The notes beneath the pieces were generated by a model. It saw only the letters and a program-made list of their open reading frames with translations. It was not told where the DNA came from and searched no databases. The translations under genes and the position numbers were made by a program. DNA of 64,000 nucleotides from Hymenopellis radicata (lineage: Eukaryota; Basidiomycota; Agaricomycetes; Agaricales; Physalacriaceae), in NCBI GenBank assembly GCA_015501595.1, contig JADNRX010000061.1, forward strand, positions 62,001 through 126,000. Direction: 5' to 3'. Shown piece by piece: positions 11,155-21,387 of this stretch (position 1 is its first letter; each line of letters opens with the position of its first letter).

Positions 11155-12374
11155 CTGGGAGCGCTGGTCGTGGTCTTCATCTGCTCAGCCATGCAAACAA
11201 CCTTCAGGGAATCCGCAATTAGGTCTACTCTGCCGCGTCTTGAAGACCCTCTTCCTCTGAAGGAAGAGGAAGAGCGCCAGTACGAGACACCTACGTGGCA
11301 CACTCTCAGCGAGCACGTCGGCTTCGCCCACTACCTCCACGTTCCTCCAAGTGCTGGGCATGTATCGCCTGCTGCTAACGACATGTACGCTCCTCTTTAT
11401 CCCTCATTCCACTCATTCTCAATCCCTTGTTTGAAGTTGGGACGATCTTGACTGCCTCATGGAGCCTCCCGTGCGCGGCGCTTATTTGGAGCCCATTGAA
11501 GATCGGTATGTGCGATGCAATTCTATCTGAATCCTATGATGATACTCATTCTCTTGCAGACACAAGAGGAAGTTTCATTCCGAGATTACTCAAGATCTGT
11601 CTGATCAGAAAGAGAACGTCCAAATTCACATGGATCAGGGAAGTGAATGCGATGCAGATTACTCAGAGGAGGAAGAGCAAGAAGAAGAAGTGTTCGTGTC
11701 CCGTCTCTCTCCCCAGATTCGTTAATTAATGTTTTCCTAGTCCTCCACCGAAAAAGGCTCGAACACAGAACACCCCCGTCGCAAACAACGAAGCCCTTCA
11801 TTCCCTACCGTCGCCTCCTACGGACGAGGTGTCCCTCAAAGCGGAGTTCCTTGCATCTCTCGTTACGTTCCCCGCAGACCTTCGAAGCACACCCACTAGC
11901 CGTAGACATTTCCTGGAAACAGATCCGGCTGTCGATCACAGTGCGGCGCTCTATCGGAATAAGGTTATGTGTTATGGATGCAAAGGAAGGAAGGAAGGAA
12001 GGAAGGATTACACGGCTCGGTCCCTGCAGGAACGCCGGCAGACACATGACATGAAGTAGTACGTAGTTCCCAACCTACGATCCACCTCACTCCTGCATCA
12101 AGAGTTGGAACCCGCAACTCCATATGCGAAAACGGCATGTTTGTCATATTAGTTTTGCCCGATCTTACTTGATAAGGAAGGAGCGCGCACGCGTCGATAG
12201 AAAATTTGTGTCACCGTGAATACACCTCTCCTGCGGTCCACGACAACAAGATATCCACATTGTAGCTGCACGACAATTATATTTCATATGTCAGGATTGT
12301 GTTGTACATGGTTACAGGAAATTTCTTGGAACCGTTCTTATGCAATAGCGCGGCGAATGTTCGTTGACCGGTCA

Positions 12375-12785
12375 ACGGCAGGTAGAATTTACCGTGCACG
12401 TCCAACGGTAGACACGGTAGCCGTGCACTGCCACACGTCCTACACGGCAGGGTCCCCACAGCCGGGCACCAAAACTCCCTCAACTTGACGTTTCTGGTAG
12501 ATGTTTCTTCATGTAGAGCGTGTAATTAGTGATTAATAGTATGTCTATGTGGTTGTACTGCCCGTAAGCGTGCGATATAAGGCCAGAAGTACTCAACGGG
12601 ATATGTGAGAGTGGCCGTGTACACGTCCAACACGGTAGCAAACACGGCAACACTGCCACCTTTTACACGTCCACGGTAGCCCACACGGTAGACACGGCCA
12701 CGGTCACACTGCCACACTGCCACACGTCCAAGCTCCACGGCCCACACGGGCCACGTCCAGGGACGGTACACGGTCGACACGGTAG
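12375..12785. repeat. Left subterminal array of CACGG/ACGTCC motifs
   Basis: Many near-tandem copies of ACACGG(CC/TAG) and ACACGTCC occur, for example TAGACACGGTAGCCGTGCAC and GACACGGCCACGGTCACAC. The same words recur at 14820-14930 near the other end of the element. Confidence 0.65.
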
Positions 12786-13022
12786 CGTTACTTTGGCGTG
12801 ACGATGGAGTGACAGAGCAGTGACACGGCCATTCTGCCTCCTCAGCCGCTGACTGGGAAGGACGTGATGAACAGGGATAGGCCGTTTTGCGCGCTGGTAC
12901 GGTTAGGACTCACATAAAGTACTGTATATAAGCAATAGAACAATGTAGAAATTTCTTTGGGCAAGGAAGTCCTCTCGATGAGGCACAAATTGGGAATACT
13001 GTAACTCTGACTCTCGCGCACT

Positions 13023-14061
13023 CTAGTAGAACTTTCTCGCTGGGATGGCCTCAAGATCAACATCGACAGGATTAAACCTCTCCTCTTCATCCAGTGTCTT
13101 TCCAGTGTATCCACCCTGGCGACTCGATGTTGTGTCAAGAGCCAGTCTACAGGGTTAGGACCTGCCTTTCGCTTGCCGAGGATGGATGGCACAGCGAAAG
13201 GAGACTTTGACGTAGGCAGACATGCTTGAAAGGAACACGGCGTACCAAGTTTTTGATTTTGGAACGCTTCTGAGTCAGTGCATCTCCGGCGCAGACTTTT
13301 ACCAAGTTGCCAATCGCAGACGGGAAGCGCTGAATGTTGGGAGGAAAGATCAAAGCGATACTTTTTGATGATAGATTTCTGGGTGGTACCAAGCTCGTAG
13401 TCAACGCGGGACGCCGAATCTGATACATACGAGTCTGGCCGCTGCTAGGCATTGGTTTGAGAGCGGTTAGAAAACCTACTAGCAGCAGAGAATGAAAACT
13501 CACAGACGGTTCTCCGTGGTCTTCACCGTAAGCCACGGTAGGTCCAGTGGAGGTTGGACTAAAGCAGCTGGCGAGACAGCAGATGGACGAGGCGGATGCC
13601 CTCCCGTACTCATGTCATGCGAGCTGTGGACAGTGGAAGTCTTCTTGGCTGGTTGACCGAGGGACGCCAAGATTGCAACGCGCAAAGGGGAACTCACACG
13701 GGAGTCCACCATGTCGTAGTCCTCGGGACAACAAAAGTCGGTAGTACGGTGTTAGTTAGAGGAGAAGATCTTTAGAAGCTGATTCATGTACCTGAAGGCA
13801 GGCGATGTATAGCACATTCGTACGCGGCATAGGCTCTTCCGGCTCCAAGTCCTTGTAGAAGCAAATGTACGCAAGGACGAGTCCTAACCGATCCGTAGCG
13901 CTGAGGTCAACAACCTCAGTACTAAGCTTAAGAAAAGTCACGAACCGTCGCAAAGCGAATCTGGCATGCGAGTCGTGAGCGTGAGATCAAGCTACCAGAA
14001 CAGTGAAGGGTCCATAATCATTGTTGAGCGAGGATAGAAATGCCTCCGTATCGAACATCAT
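13023..14061 (-). CDS. Unassigned spliced gene inside the 12.1-15.4 kb element
   Basis: Reading from ATG 14061 (MMFDTEAFLSSLNNDYG), successive open blocks can be joined by GT-AG introns: RFVTFLKLSTEVVDLS ... NVLYIACLQ, then DYDMVDSR, then a Pro/Ser-rich block, then QTRMYQIRRPALTTSL ... NLVKVCAGDALTQKRS, ending near TLDEEERFNPVDVDL and TAG at 13023. Several introns would be only about 35-70 nt, and I could not verify every phase. No transposase or other domain is recognised. As the only sizeable coding region in the element it may encode its mobility function, but that is inference. Confidence 0.4.
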
Positions 14062-14819
14062 GCGCCAACTCCGGGATCCTCCAGCGAACCAACGAGGGCC
14101 AGAGGAGACCTCCGTTCAAGAATTCCATTGGGATAGCCGTATGTACTATGTAGATTTGTGCCGCTTCGTCAGATTTTCCAGGCCTGTGCGACTGGCGCCT
14201 TATTATGGCGTCGCGAGAAGACGTACGGAGTGTATACGTTCAGCTTCATCAGCACAGAGATCACGCTTCAGTAAACACTTTGATTTCGACGTTGAAGTGC
14301 GGTACTTCTTCGTCTGCGGGTCAGAGTCGCTGCGATGTGACAACACTACTTACCGTGCAGCAGTTGTGGCAAAGAAGAGCGAAGGTCTATTGTCTCTAAA
14401 CGTCGCTGTGAGAGATCTGTAAAGCCCCGTCGTCAAGAGTATCACCAGAGCGGTGAAGGAGAGCTGGCTGTAGACACGGGTCGTAGGCAATTCACACACG
14501 AGGAAGATTTAGATCAAGTTAAGTTGGGAGGACCAGATCTAAACAGATTTCGAAGCAGAGGAGTTGCCGGTTACAGGAAGATTGGTTCGTTGGACAAGCT
14601 GCGGAAGGTGGTGATTGACTTCAAGTCGCGTCGAACGACTTAACGCCGCTATTTACGTATGGAACGGCAGTTCGGCTGGTTCCGATAAGACGGCGCCCTC
14701 GCAACTGTGTTTCTCCAACCTACGAAGACACAGAGACCTCCCGAGAGCTACTCCCCGTCACACCGTTATCCCTCGACGTCACGGTGTTACTGCTCTATGG
14801 TCACGGCGTTACGAGTGAT

Positions 14820-14930
14820 GTCTACACGTCCACACAGCCACTGACTGTCCCTTCCACACGGCCAACACGGCCCTGCACACGTCCTACACGGCCACGGCCA
14901 CACGGCCACACGTCCAGCTACACGGTAAAA
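14820..14930. repeat. Right subterminal array of CACGGCC/ACACGTCC motifs
   Basis: Tightly packed copies such as ACACGGCCAACACGGCCC and CACGGCCACACGTCC mirror the left array. Confidence 0.65.
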
Positions 14931-16429
14931 TACCTGTGCCCGTCGGTCAAGATCAAATTGACGCGTCGAGGTATGTCTAGCCAACGATGCAGACCACCAA
15001 TCACCACAAAACTTGGTGAGGCCAAGACTTGCAGTTATATGTCTGTAATACACTAGTCAGAGGGCAGTGGAATGGCTGCATTATAGCTTGTAACCATTGC
15101 GACTGGTTGAATTTCACTGAAAAACACACTGAATGTTCGAGCATTGTGTTAGACTAAATGAGAATATCTGTGAATTCTGCTGCCAAGAAGTCATTGTATA
15201 CACTAGTAAGTTGCGAGAAAACAAACAGCAGGGCATTTCGTGGAAGGAAGCTGTCGGAACACGCGATGTAAAATGGGAACCAGGTTTTTGCTCAGATCGG
15301 GGCGGAAACATCTGATGCTAACAACTACAAACATGCCGTTTTCGCGTATGGAGTTGCGGGTTCCCAAAAGAGTATAAGACGCTGGACGTGAGGCACGAGT
15401 ACTACCTTAACAACTGGTTCGCGCATAGGCCGCGTTGCCCGAAGCTCTTCAACAAATGGCTAGCTAAGTAGTCGGGGATGAGAGTACTTACACACAGGTT
15501 TACTAGTCACTGTATATTATTCATTGAGTTTTGGTATATATATATTTTAACATCGTGGAAGATCAGGCAAGGTCAGGCCTAGGTTAATATAATCTCTGTT
15601 TCCAACCATGATCACTCAAGCTCTACCCCTTTATTCCTTGCACGTATTGCAAAACGGGCCTGCGGAGTCGGAACGCAAGATGCCATAGCGGACTACTTAC
15701 ATCCTCCTTTCTAGGCTTTCATGATTGCAGGTTACTGCCAACTGAGGGGAAAAATTCTGATGTCTTGCGCTCCTTCGTCTTTTCGGACTCCTACGGCCTC
15801 GCGAACGCCTGCCGTGACCTCGAGTTCTATAAAGCGGAGAACACGAGTCTCAAGCGTACTCTGGTCGACAAGGCCAACCTCCTTTGGGACGATCCCATCA
15901 GGAAAAGCCCTCCGGGGTATTCTATAGACAATATGTCATAAATTAGTACTAATCTCGAAAATCGAGCTATTCCTGTTAATAGTCATTGAATAGTCATGAT
16001 TAGCCGCACCTTATTGTATGCCAACACCTGGCCAACACTAATCTCAACAAATCTCGACATATACTCGCGCCACGTCAAAAACACAGGTTGAGCATAAACT
16101 CAACCAGCGAGAAACGAGTCGCCAAGCGTGTCACTCGGCGCATTATTTTCATGCCCGTTGGCGACCCCGAGCAATTGCGCAGGGGTTACTCAACGTGCAT
16201 GAACCACGGGGGTGATGACAGACAGGGCGGATGAGGATGTTGCGGATGAGGAGGCTGCAGACAAGGAGTGCGCGGGTTGATGAGGGTGCGAGGTGCTGAG
16301 GGTGCGGGTGAGGACGGTGTCGGTGCTACCTTGCTTGCCTGCCTGCAATAAGCAAAACGAGGCGGGGCCGGAGACTTGCTTACGCCAGCAAATCCGCATA
16401 GAAATCGCGCCCTCGCTGGCATAAACAAT

Positions 16430-17560
16430 GAGACGCCTGGAACTCAAGGAAAATCTGGGACGATCACCTATTGGACTTGTCGAGAGGAACGTGTGGGGAT
16501 GCCAGATGCGTTGCCCCGGCGTCGGCATCGTTGGTTGCAGTCGAATAGCATCCCCTAGACTCGTACATTCCTTGCTTGTCGGATGCGACGGTGCGCCTGA
16601 ACAGCGTAGGCGTCACGTCCTGGTTTCCTTATTGGACATCCTGAGTGCAATGTTGACGATGGGACGGACACGGTGAGAGAAGCCATCTAAAATTGCACAA
16701 GTCCACCAGTCAGATGGTCCGTGCGCAAGCACGCCATCAATGCGTGCGCTCACGTGCATGTTGGATTTCGATTTTTCCACAACGCACTCCTGGTTCTTTC
16801 CTTACCCCCACCTCGACACTCGCGCTTGTCTTGCCCCCCGCCGCCGTTTCTCCGCCGTGACTCTCTTTTCCAGCATCTGAACCCGTCCTCTTCGTCGGAT
16901 TTCTGGCAGTCGCAGCAGTCGACTACCAGCTACGGCCCACAACGTCGATCATTGAGGAGCAGCCTGTGTCCTTGCCCCGACGACCTCGACCTCGCGGTCG
17001 GTAACGGAGCATCAGAATGCACTCTGGTCGATGCTGCCTGGACCACCGAAGAGTGGACGGCCCGCGGCTGATCAACCGCAGCCTCAGTGGCCTCAACAGA
17101 TACCAACGTCTCCAGGCTCGCCACAGGGGTTGAACGCATCGCCGCCAACAAGTGCCGAGCTGCAGGGCAAGAGTCTTCTCAGCTAGTTGACGTCTGGGTG
17201 CGTGAAGCTTTTTTCATTGTGCATTCCCTTTCAATGCGCACATGTTGAGTTAACCTTGAGTTAACCTGCGGTTCCGCCGTGTTTCTTTTCTCGCGCTTTC
17301 TGATGGTTCTCCAGGCTGCGGTACGTGTATTCGTTCTTGTGGTCGACGGGCGCGCTGACAACGTTTTTCAGGTTCTTGTACGCTGTCTACCGCGACTTTA
17401 TTGGATATCGTGTTTGGCTACGCCCTCCAAGCCATCTTGTACGTCGTCTTTCCCGCTTGCGATACTCGCGCTCATTCTCCACCCTTCTTGCCAGGGATGG
17501 AGTCGGCCGTCGCGTAACCCCAGATGGTGTGTTGGTGTAATCCCCGTTCTGCTGCCTCGT
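16430..17560 (+). other. Coding-like stretch inside the 15.9-18.45 kb insertion
   Basis: Several open blocks on the plus strand look non-random: RSVTEHQNALWSMLPGPPKS followed by a Pro/Gln-rich run, stopping about 17183; then LWSTGALTTFFRFLYAVYRD in a later block (17325-17540). I could not join them into a model with consistent phases. A Pro/Ser-rich antisense ORF covers 16186-16528. No family is recognised. Confidence 0.3.
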
Positions 17561-17634
17561 TTATATTATCCAGTATAGATCTGCGCCATTCTCGTCGTGA
17601 GCTCTAACCCTGGACCACTTTTTCCGCCAGTCCC

Positions 17635-18052
17635 ATGTCGCAACAACGGCGACGACCGTGGGATCCGGTATGTTGACGTTGCTCTTTGCTGCGTCTGACT
17701 CTTTCTAACGACTCTCACAAACCTTAGGACTATAACCGACGGCCTACGATGGCTGCATTATCTGGGACGTTGCCTTCGGCAAGGACCACTTCTCTGGGAA
17801 CAACGTTGAGGTTTAAGTCGCATCTTTCGATGCTTGAAGCCCTGAGGGAACGGAAGCCTGTCTATTACCACAAGCTGATGCACGACCTTTTCCAAGTTGC
17901 AACGTATGTATTGCTTTACTCTCGGAAACCTGTACTGATGATTCCTATCCAGCGGTGCCCAGCCCGTCGCTACCCATGGTCTCTCGAATGCCCAGATCAT
18001 CGCCGCGACCCAGTGGGATGCCATCGCTGATGATGACGAGGACGCCGCTTAA
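17635..18052 (+). CDS. Hypothetical 102-residue protein carried in the insertion
   Basis: Three exons (17635-17667, 17728-17903, 17953-18052) with good GTATGT donors give 102 residues in exact phase. The product begins MSQQRRRPWDPDYNRRPTM and contains LRFKSHLSMLEALRERKPVY and NAQIIAATQWDAIADDD; it ends in a short acidic tail. I recognise no domain, and no transmembrane or signal sequence is seen. It sits wholly inside the TIR-bounded insertion, so it is either cargo or an element gene. Confidence 0.6.
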
Positions 18053-19076
18053 TCAATTCATGTACTACCCATCAAAATATGTTGCGTTTGCTGCCGTTTC
18101 CTCCCAGTCTCGCGCGCTGGCCTCCTTGTTTGTTGTTTGAAGCTAGTACTAGTTGTACCCGTAGCATACCTGTATCTGTTTTTGCAATGTCACGCCACAC
18201 GGCACCGTGCCTCACCACACTACCTGATTGAAACCTGAAGTGAATTTGTATCTCATTGACTGTGAAGTTATGACTTTCTTGAGGAAAGTCTGGTCAACAT
18301 CTTGGAGATTTCATGGCTAATCATAACTATTTGGCGGGGGGACCATTTTAAATAGTCAAATGTTGACTATCATGTCTATTCTATGTATTTCATTCGAAAA
18401 AGGCAGATATGTGGCTATTGCTGACAGATTACGAGGGTACCATTTTCCTGATGCCCAATCGCCTGCTCGTAATCGCGGTTAGAGAAGCGCTTCAAGAGAA
18501 GAAGGACGAACTCGAGGACGTCCGTTCCGCATTCGAGGCACTTAAGGATGTCGCCAAACAGACCGAAATTGCCAACTTTGAATTGAGATCAGCTCTCAAC
18601 AAGTTGACGGCTCGTCTCAACGACGCTTCCGCGGAGGTTTGTCGTTCTGTCTTTTCTTGGGAAGCACTATCTCATAGCGAGTCCTGTAGGCTAGCTCGAA
18701 CTATACCGCTGAAAGGATCTCAATGTCGCATCGTCGTGCTGTCATACAACCCTCCAGGGAGGAGACGGATGCAATTTACGATTCATGTCAGCCCTCTAGA
18801 ATACCGTCCAGAATTTTCAAGTGGCTCTCGGGTGTACCACGAGTCGCGAGCGCTCTCCGGGTCCTTCGCCGGCGTCCCCAATTGATGGCAATGAATGGTG
18901 AACCGACCACGCCGACCTCATTTTGCAACCGCAGACGGGACCAATACGAACAAACAATGTAAATCTTATTGTTGATTCACTCACTCTTCCCCAAATAGTC
19001 TTTGTCGATCTTCAGGGAAGTGGACGCGAACTTTAACAGTGGCACGGATAAACTCGGTGGTCCACAGTTCGGTCGC

Positions 19077-19085
19077 TATATATAA
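19077..19085 (+). promoter_or_regulatory. TATA box of family Z gene D
   Basis: TATATATAA lies about 47 bp upstream of ATG 19132, followed by AGACCTGGCGCCC, an arrangement reminiscent of the other family Z promoters but with little sequence identity outside the box. Confidence 0.5.
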
Positions 19086-19131
19086 AGACCTGGCGCCCTT
19101 ACCCATTCTCTCAGATCTCTCCAACATCACG

Positions 19132-19880
19132 ATGGACGCCCTATACGCTGCAGCTCGCTTGCTCGAGGATGCTTCCTCTGACGCGTCACTTGCGTACCCA
19201 TCTTCGTCTCCTCATATCAGGTACTATCTGAGTCCAACATACCCTAGTAGTTTATTGATGTTCGCATCTAGACAGCCGCTGGCGCCCTCACAATTTCCGT
19301 TCACTTATCAATGCCCTCCTCCCCCAACGTATGTGTTCATAGAACTGCGTAACTCTATCACTCACTCACGGCGGATGTTGGCAGTGGGAGAACATCAGAC
19401 GAGAAGGTCGTCGCTGTTGGCGAGGCAGCTCAACCTGCGGTCTCACAAGCCAGCGAGATCGAGAATGCAGAGCTTGAGCCCGAGTACGTCCTCCGCAGTG
19501 CGCACATCGTCAATGTCTCCGCTCATGCACCATCTAGGCGTCCAACAAAGCGGCAGTGTCGACGTCGCCTCCCATCCAACCAGGAGGCGTTCGAAAACTG
19601 GTTGCTCGAATACCCGGAGGAGACGACGTGTGATTCAAGATTTCGCGTCCTCCGGAGAGAAAGGCGCTGGATCAGGGTGTTCAAATTTAAAGAACATAAA
19701 GTTATATGTCGAAAATGCGACAAGGAAGTCCAGCTCAACAAAAAAGACTCCAAGGATGAGTCGCCCTGGTTGATCTGCGCGTGGATAGACCATAGAAACT
19801 ACTCCTGCAAAGGCATCTACGAGGCATTCCTAAAGGCACGGAAGACTGGGCAGCTGTGGGATGGAGAGTCGGAGTGGTAG
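19132..19880 (+). CDS. Family Z gene D (CxxC...WxxHxxxxC finger protein), intact
   Basis: Three exons (19132-19220, 19272-19328, 19385-19880) give 213 residues in phase. The N-terminus is MDALYAAARLLEDASSDAS. The middle is acidic and polar (ENAELEPEYVLRSAHIVNV), followed by a basic patch RRPTKRQCRRRLPSNQ. The end carries VICRKCDKEVQLNKK ... WLICAWIDHRNYSC, that is C-x2-C ... W-x2-H-x4-C, then IYEAFLKARKTGQLWDG. The layout (acidic part, basic linker, C-terminal finger) matches gene C, though the sequence is diverged. A near-identical finger module is present as a fragment at 36347-36500. Probably a small nuclear zinc-binding protein; the function is unknown. Confidence 0.7.
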
Positions 19881-20770
19881 GACATTGTATTAACATGTAA
19901 ATTCTTCGGTCCAGACGACACTGCATTGTACTACTTATATTCACCTCGATAACATGTAATAATTCTTCACCACGCCCGAGACTGCTCAAACTAAGTAATG
20001 ATTAACACTGACCCTACGCTAAGTAGATAGCTGTTCTCTCGCCCGTCAGACAACGGATATTGACCTCTAGCGAACACTGCCATACCCTTTTCGTGACGTC
20101 TTCGTGACATACCAAAGCGTTCATGAAAACATGTGGTCCTCGGATTGCGTCCTGGGTACGATCTCAAGGCAAGGTTCTGAACTTCGTTTACTGTGACGCC
20201 GCAAGTTTTCTTCCCGGTAGTCTTTCATCATGCCCTTGGTGCCAGCCTTATCTCTTTACGTGCAGTTCTCAACTTGCAGAAACTCGAACATGGTAATGTG
20301 GATCGTAGACCAAGTTGTCGGACTCGTCGCCCAGGCTTGTCGGTGTCAAGGAGCACGCGAACAGTAGCCTCGGGACGTTGCTCTACGAGCGCCTTAGCCA
20401 TTCGAAAGGCGAGTACAATGCTGAGAATCGGCGTGGAGTACAAGCTGGGATTTCGCCATCCCAGTCTTGGAGCAGCCCGGAAGTGGGAAAGAACCATTCT
20501 AAGGCTCTCTAGGATAAATTAAACAGAATAATACACAGAGCACTGGCGACAGAAAATCAGAGGAGTAAAGTCTACACTAACATTAAATAACAATCACGAT
20601 GTAAAGTACCGACCCGTAAATGTCCAAGCACGAATTGACCCGCGACAGTAGAGTACGTACACCCTACAAGTCTCCTCCACGTACACCCACAGATGAAGAA
20701 CAGATGCATTCCCTCCAAGCCCAACCCAGGATCAAGCACCGTCCTGCGTAGCGCAACGATACAAGGTACA
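19881..20770. other. Intergenic
   Basis: About 890 bp. ORFs overlap on both strands at 20193-20522 but have no recognisable domain. No repeat is seen apart from the start of the hairpin array at its right edge. Confidence 0.4.
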
Positions 20771-21193
20771 CACGAGAGGAAGTCGTTCAAGTCCAAGACT
20801 TGGATGGTATTCTGACGACCTGTGAGGGCAGCAAGACATCGCTGCCCTACCTCTTGTGAGGCGTCGTCAAGTCCCTCGAGTGTCGATGTATGCTGGCGGC
20901 GCGGACAGAATGTAGGACAACACGAGAGCGGGTCGTTCAAGTCGCAAGACTTGGGTGGTATTCTGACGACCTATGAGGGCAGGCCGCCCTACCCCTTGTG
21001 GGGCGTCGTCAAGTCCCTCGTGTGTCCTGTATTTGGGTGGGTGGTGGAGATGGATGGCGCGCGCGGAAGAATGGCGGGAAATCACGAGAGCGAGTCGTTC
21101 AAGTCGCAAGACTTGGGTGGTATTCTGACGACCTATGAGGGCAGCAAGACATCGCTGCCCTACCTCTTCTGAGGCGTCGTCAAGTCTCTCGTG
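20771..21193. repeat. Three tandem hairpin-forming units (about 102-112 bp, period about 150-160 bp)
   Basis: Units 20771-20882, 20921-21022 and 21083-21193 each begin CACGAGAG and end CTCTCGTG or a close variant. Each contains internal palindromes: CAAGTC-GCAA-GACTTG, GGGCAGC-AAGACATC-GCTGCCC and TGACGACC...GGCGTCGTCA. Each unit can therefore fold into a nested stem-loop. The spacers between units are unrelated. No ORF spans the array convincingly. Confidence 0.75.
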
Positions 21194-21387
21194 ACTCCTA
21201 GGAATGTCAAAGATGGATGCGTGAGTGGGTGCGAGTGTCGGGGGCAATGGCATGGCAGAAGCGAACAGTTCTATGGGTCTGGAAGATGAGAAATAGAGAA
21301 AGGAGTTCGGGGGAAATATAATTAGAGAGCAAACATGAGGATGATAGATATGCAGCGGAAAGAAAGAAAGAGACAGGGAGCAGCGTC

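Larger units (their letters stand above)
10428..11454. repeat. Segmental duplication, copy A (inverted relative to 36513-37530)
   Basis: This about 1.0-kb stretch is recognisable in inverted orientation at 36513-37530. It covers a GAGCAAAACCAGTGGTTT segment, a small ORF, the shared promoter and the 5' half of family Z gene A. Identity ends abruptly at about 11454 on this side and 36513 on the other, within GATCTTGACTG; beyond that copy B continues with a different family Z module. Confidence 0.75.
12107..15364. mobile_element. About 3.3-kb element with 38-bp TIRs and subterminal repeat arrays
   Basis: GGAACCCGCAACTCCATA and onward at 12107-12144 is matched in inverted orientation by 15327-15364, nearly identical over about 38 bp. 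Inside both ends lie dense arrays of short motifs (ACACGGCC, ACACGTCC, ACACGGTAG), as seen in subterminal transposase-binding regions. The core has one spliced minus-strand gene but no recognisable DDE transposase. The element disrupts family Z gene A. AAGAGT occurs on both flanks, but I cannot fix a clean target-site duplication. About 100 bp between the gene break (about 11990) and the left TIR is unexplained. Confidence 0.65.
11191..15471 (+). pseudogene. Family Z gene A (acidic protein with CxxC...WxxHxxxC finger), split by an insertion
   Basis: The 5' part (11191 to about 11990) starts MQTTFRESAIRSTLPRLED, has a Glu-rich linker YSEEEEQEEEVF, then PPPKKARTQ and the conserved LETDPAVDHSAALYRNKV followed by the first finger half MCYGCK. 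It then runs into an (AAGG)n tract. The missing second half resumes at about 15365: EYKTLDVRHEYYLNNWFAH, then RPRCPKLFNKWLAK and TAG 15469-15471. Compared with intact gene C, the 3.3-kb interruption lies between CxxC and YKxLD. The C-x2-C...W-x2-H-x3-C pattern suggests a zinc-binding, possibly nucleic-acid-binding module; the function is unknown. Introns in the 5' part are plausible (for example about 11510-11561). Confidence 0.7.
15896..18453. mobile_element. About 2.56-kb insertion with CATCAGGAAAA terminal inverted repeats
   Basis: The inserted segment starts CATCAGGAAAAGCCC and ends in the inverted counterpart (ATTTTCCTGATG). Comparison with the intact family E gene defines the empty site: GACGATCC|CAATCGCC there, versus GATCC|CATCAGG ... 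CCTGATG|CCCAATCG here, leaving at most a 2-3 bp duplication (CC). It carries at least one spliced gene (17635-18052) and unresolved coding-like sequence at 16.4-17.5 kb. No transposase is recognised, so it could be a non-autonomous or cargo-bearing element. Confidence 0.65.
15609..18960 (+). pseudogene. Coiled-coil family E copy, split by an insertion and carrying a nonsense codon
   Basis: The first half (to about 15895) reads NACRDLEFYKAENTSLKR ... NLLWDDP, matching the complete gene at 21388-22495. The second half resumes at 18454 with NRLLVIAVREALQEKK ... KQTEIANFELRSALNKL. Removing 15896-18453 restores ...WDDP|NRL as in the intact copy. Upstream of the first half an open frame reads IPCTYCKTGLRSRNARCHSG, a C2H2-like motif absent from the intact copy. 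After the next intron the family-type frame reads LELYR then TGA (18710-18712) where the intact copy has CGA; using the earlier AG at 18689 avoids the stop but changes the protein. Confidence 0.7.

Noticed and set aside
15896..18453. Interpretation of the insertion as a giant intron
   Set aside because: It lacks GT-AG at its exact edges, has terminal inverted repeats and carries its own spliced gene.
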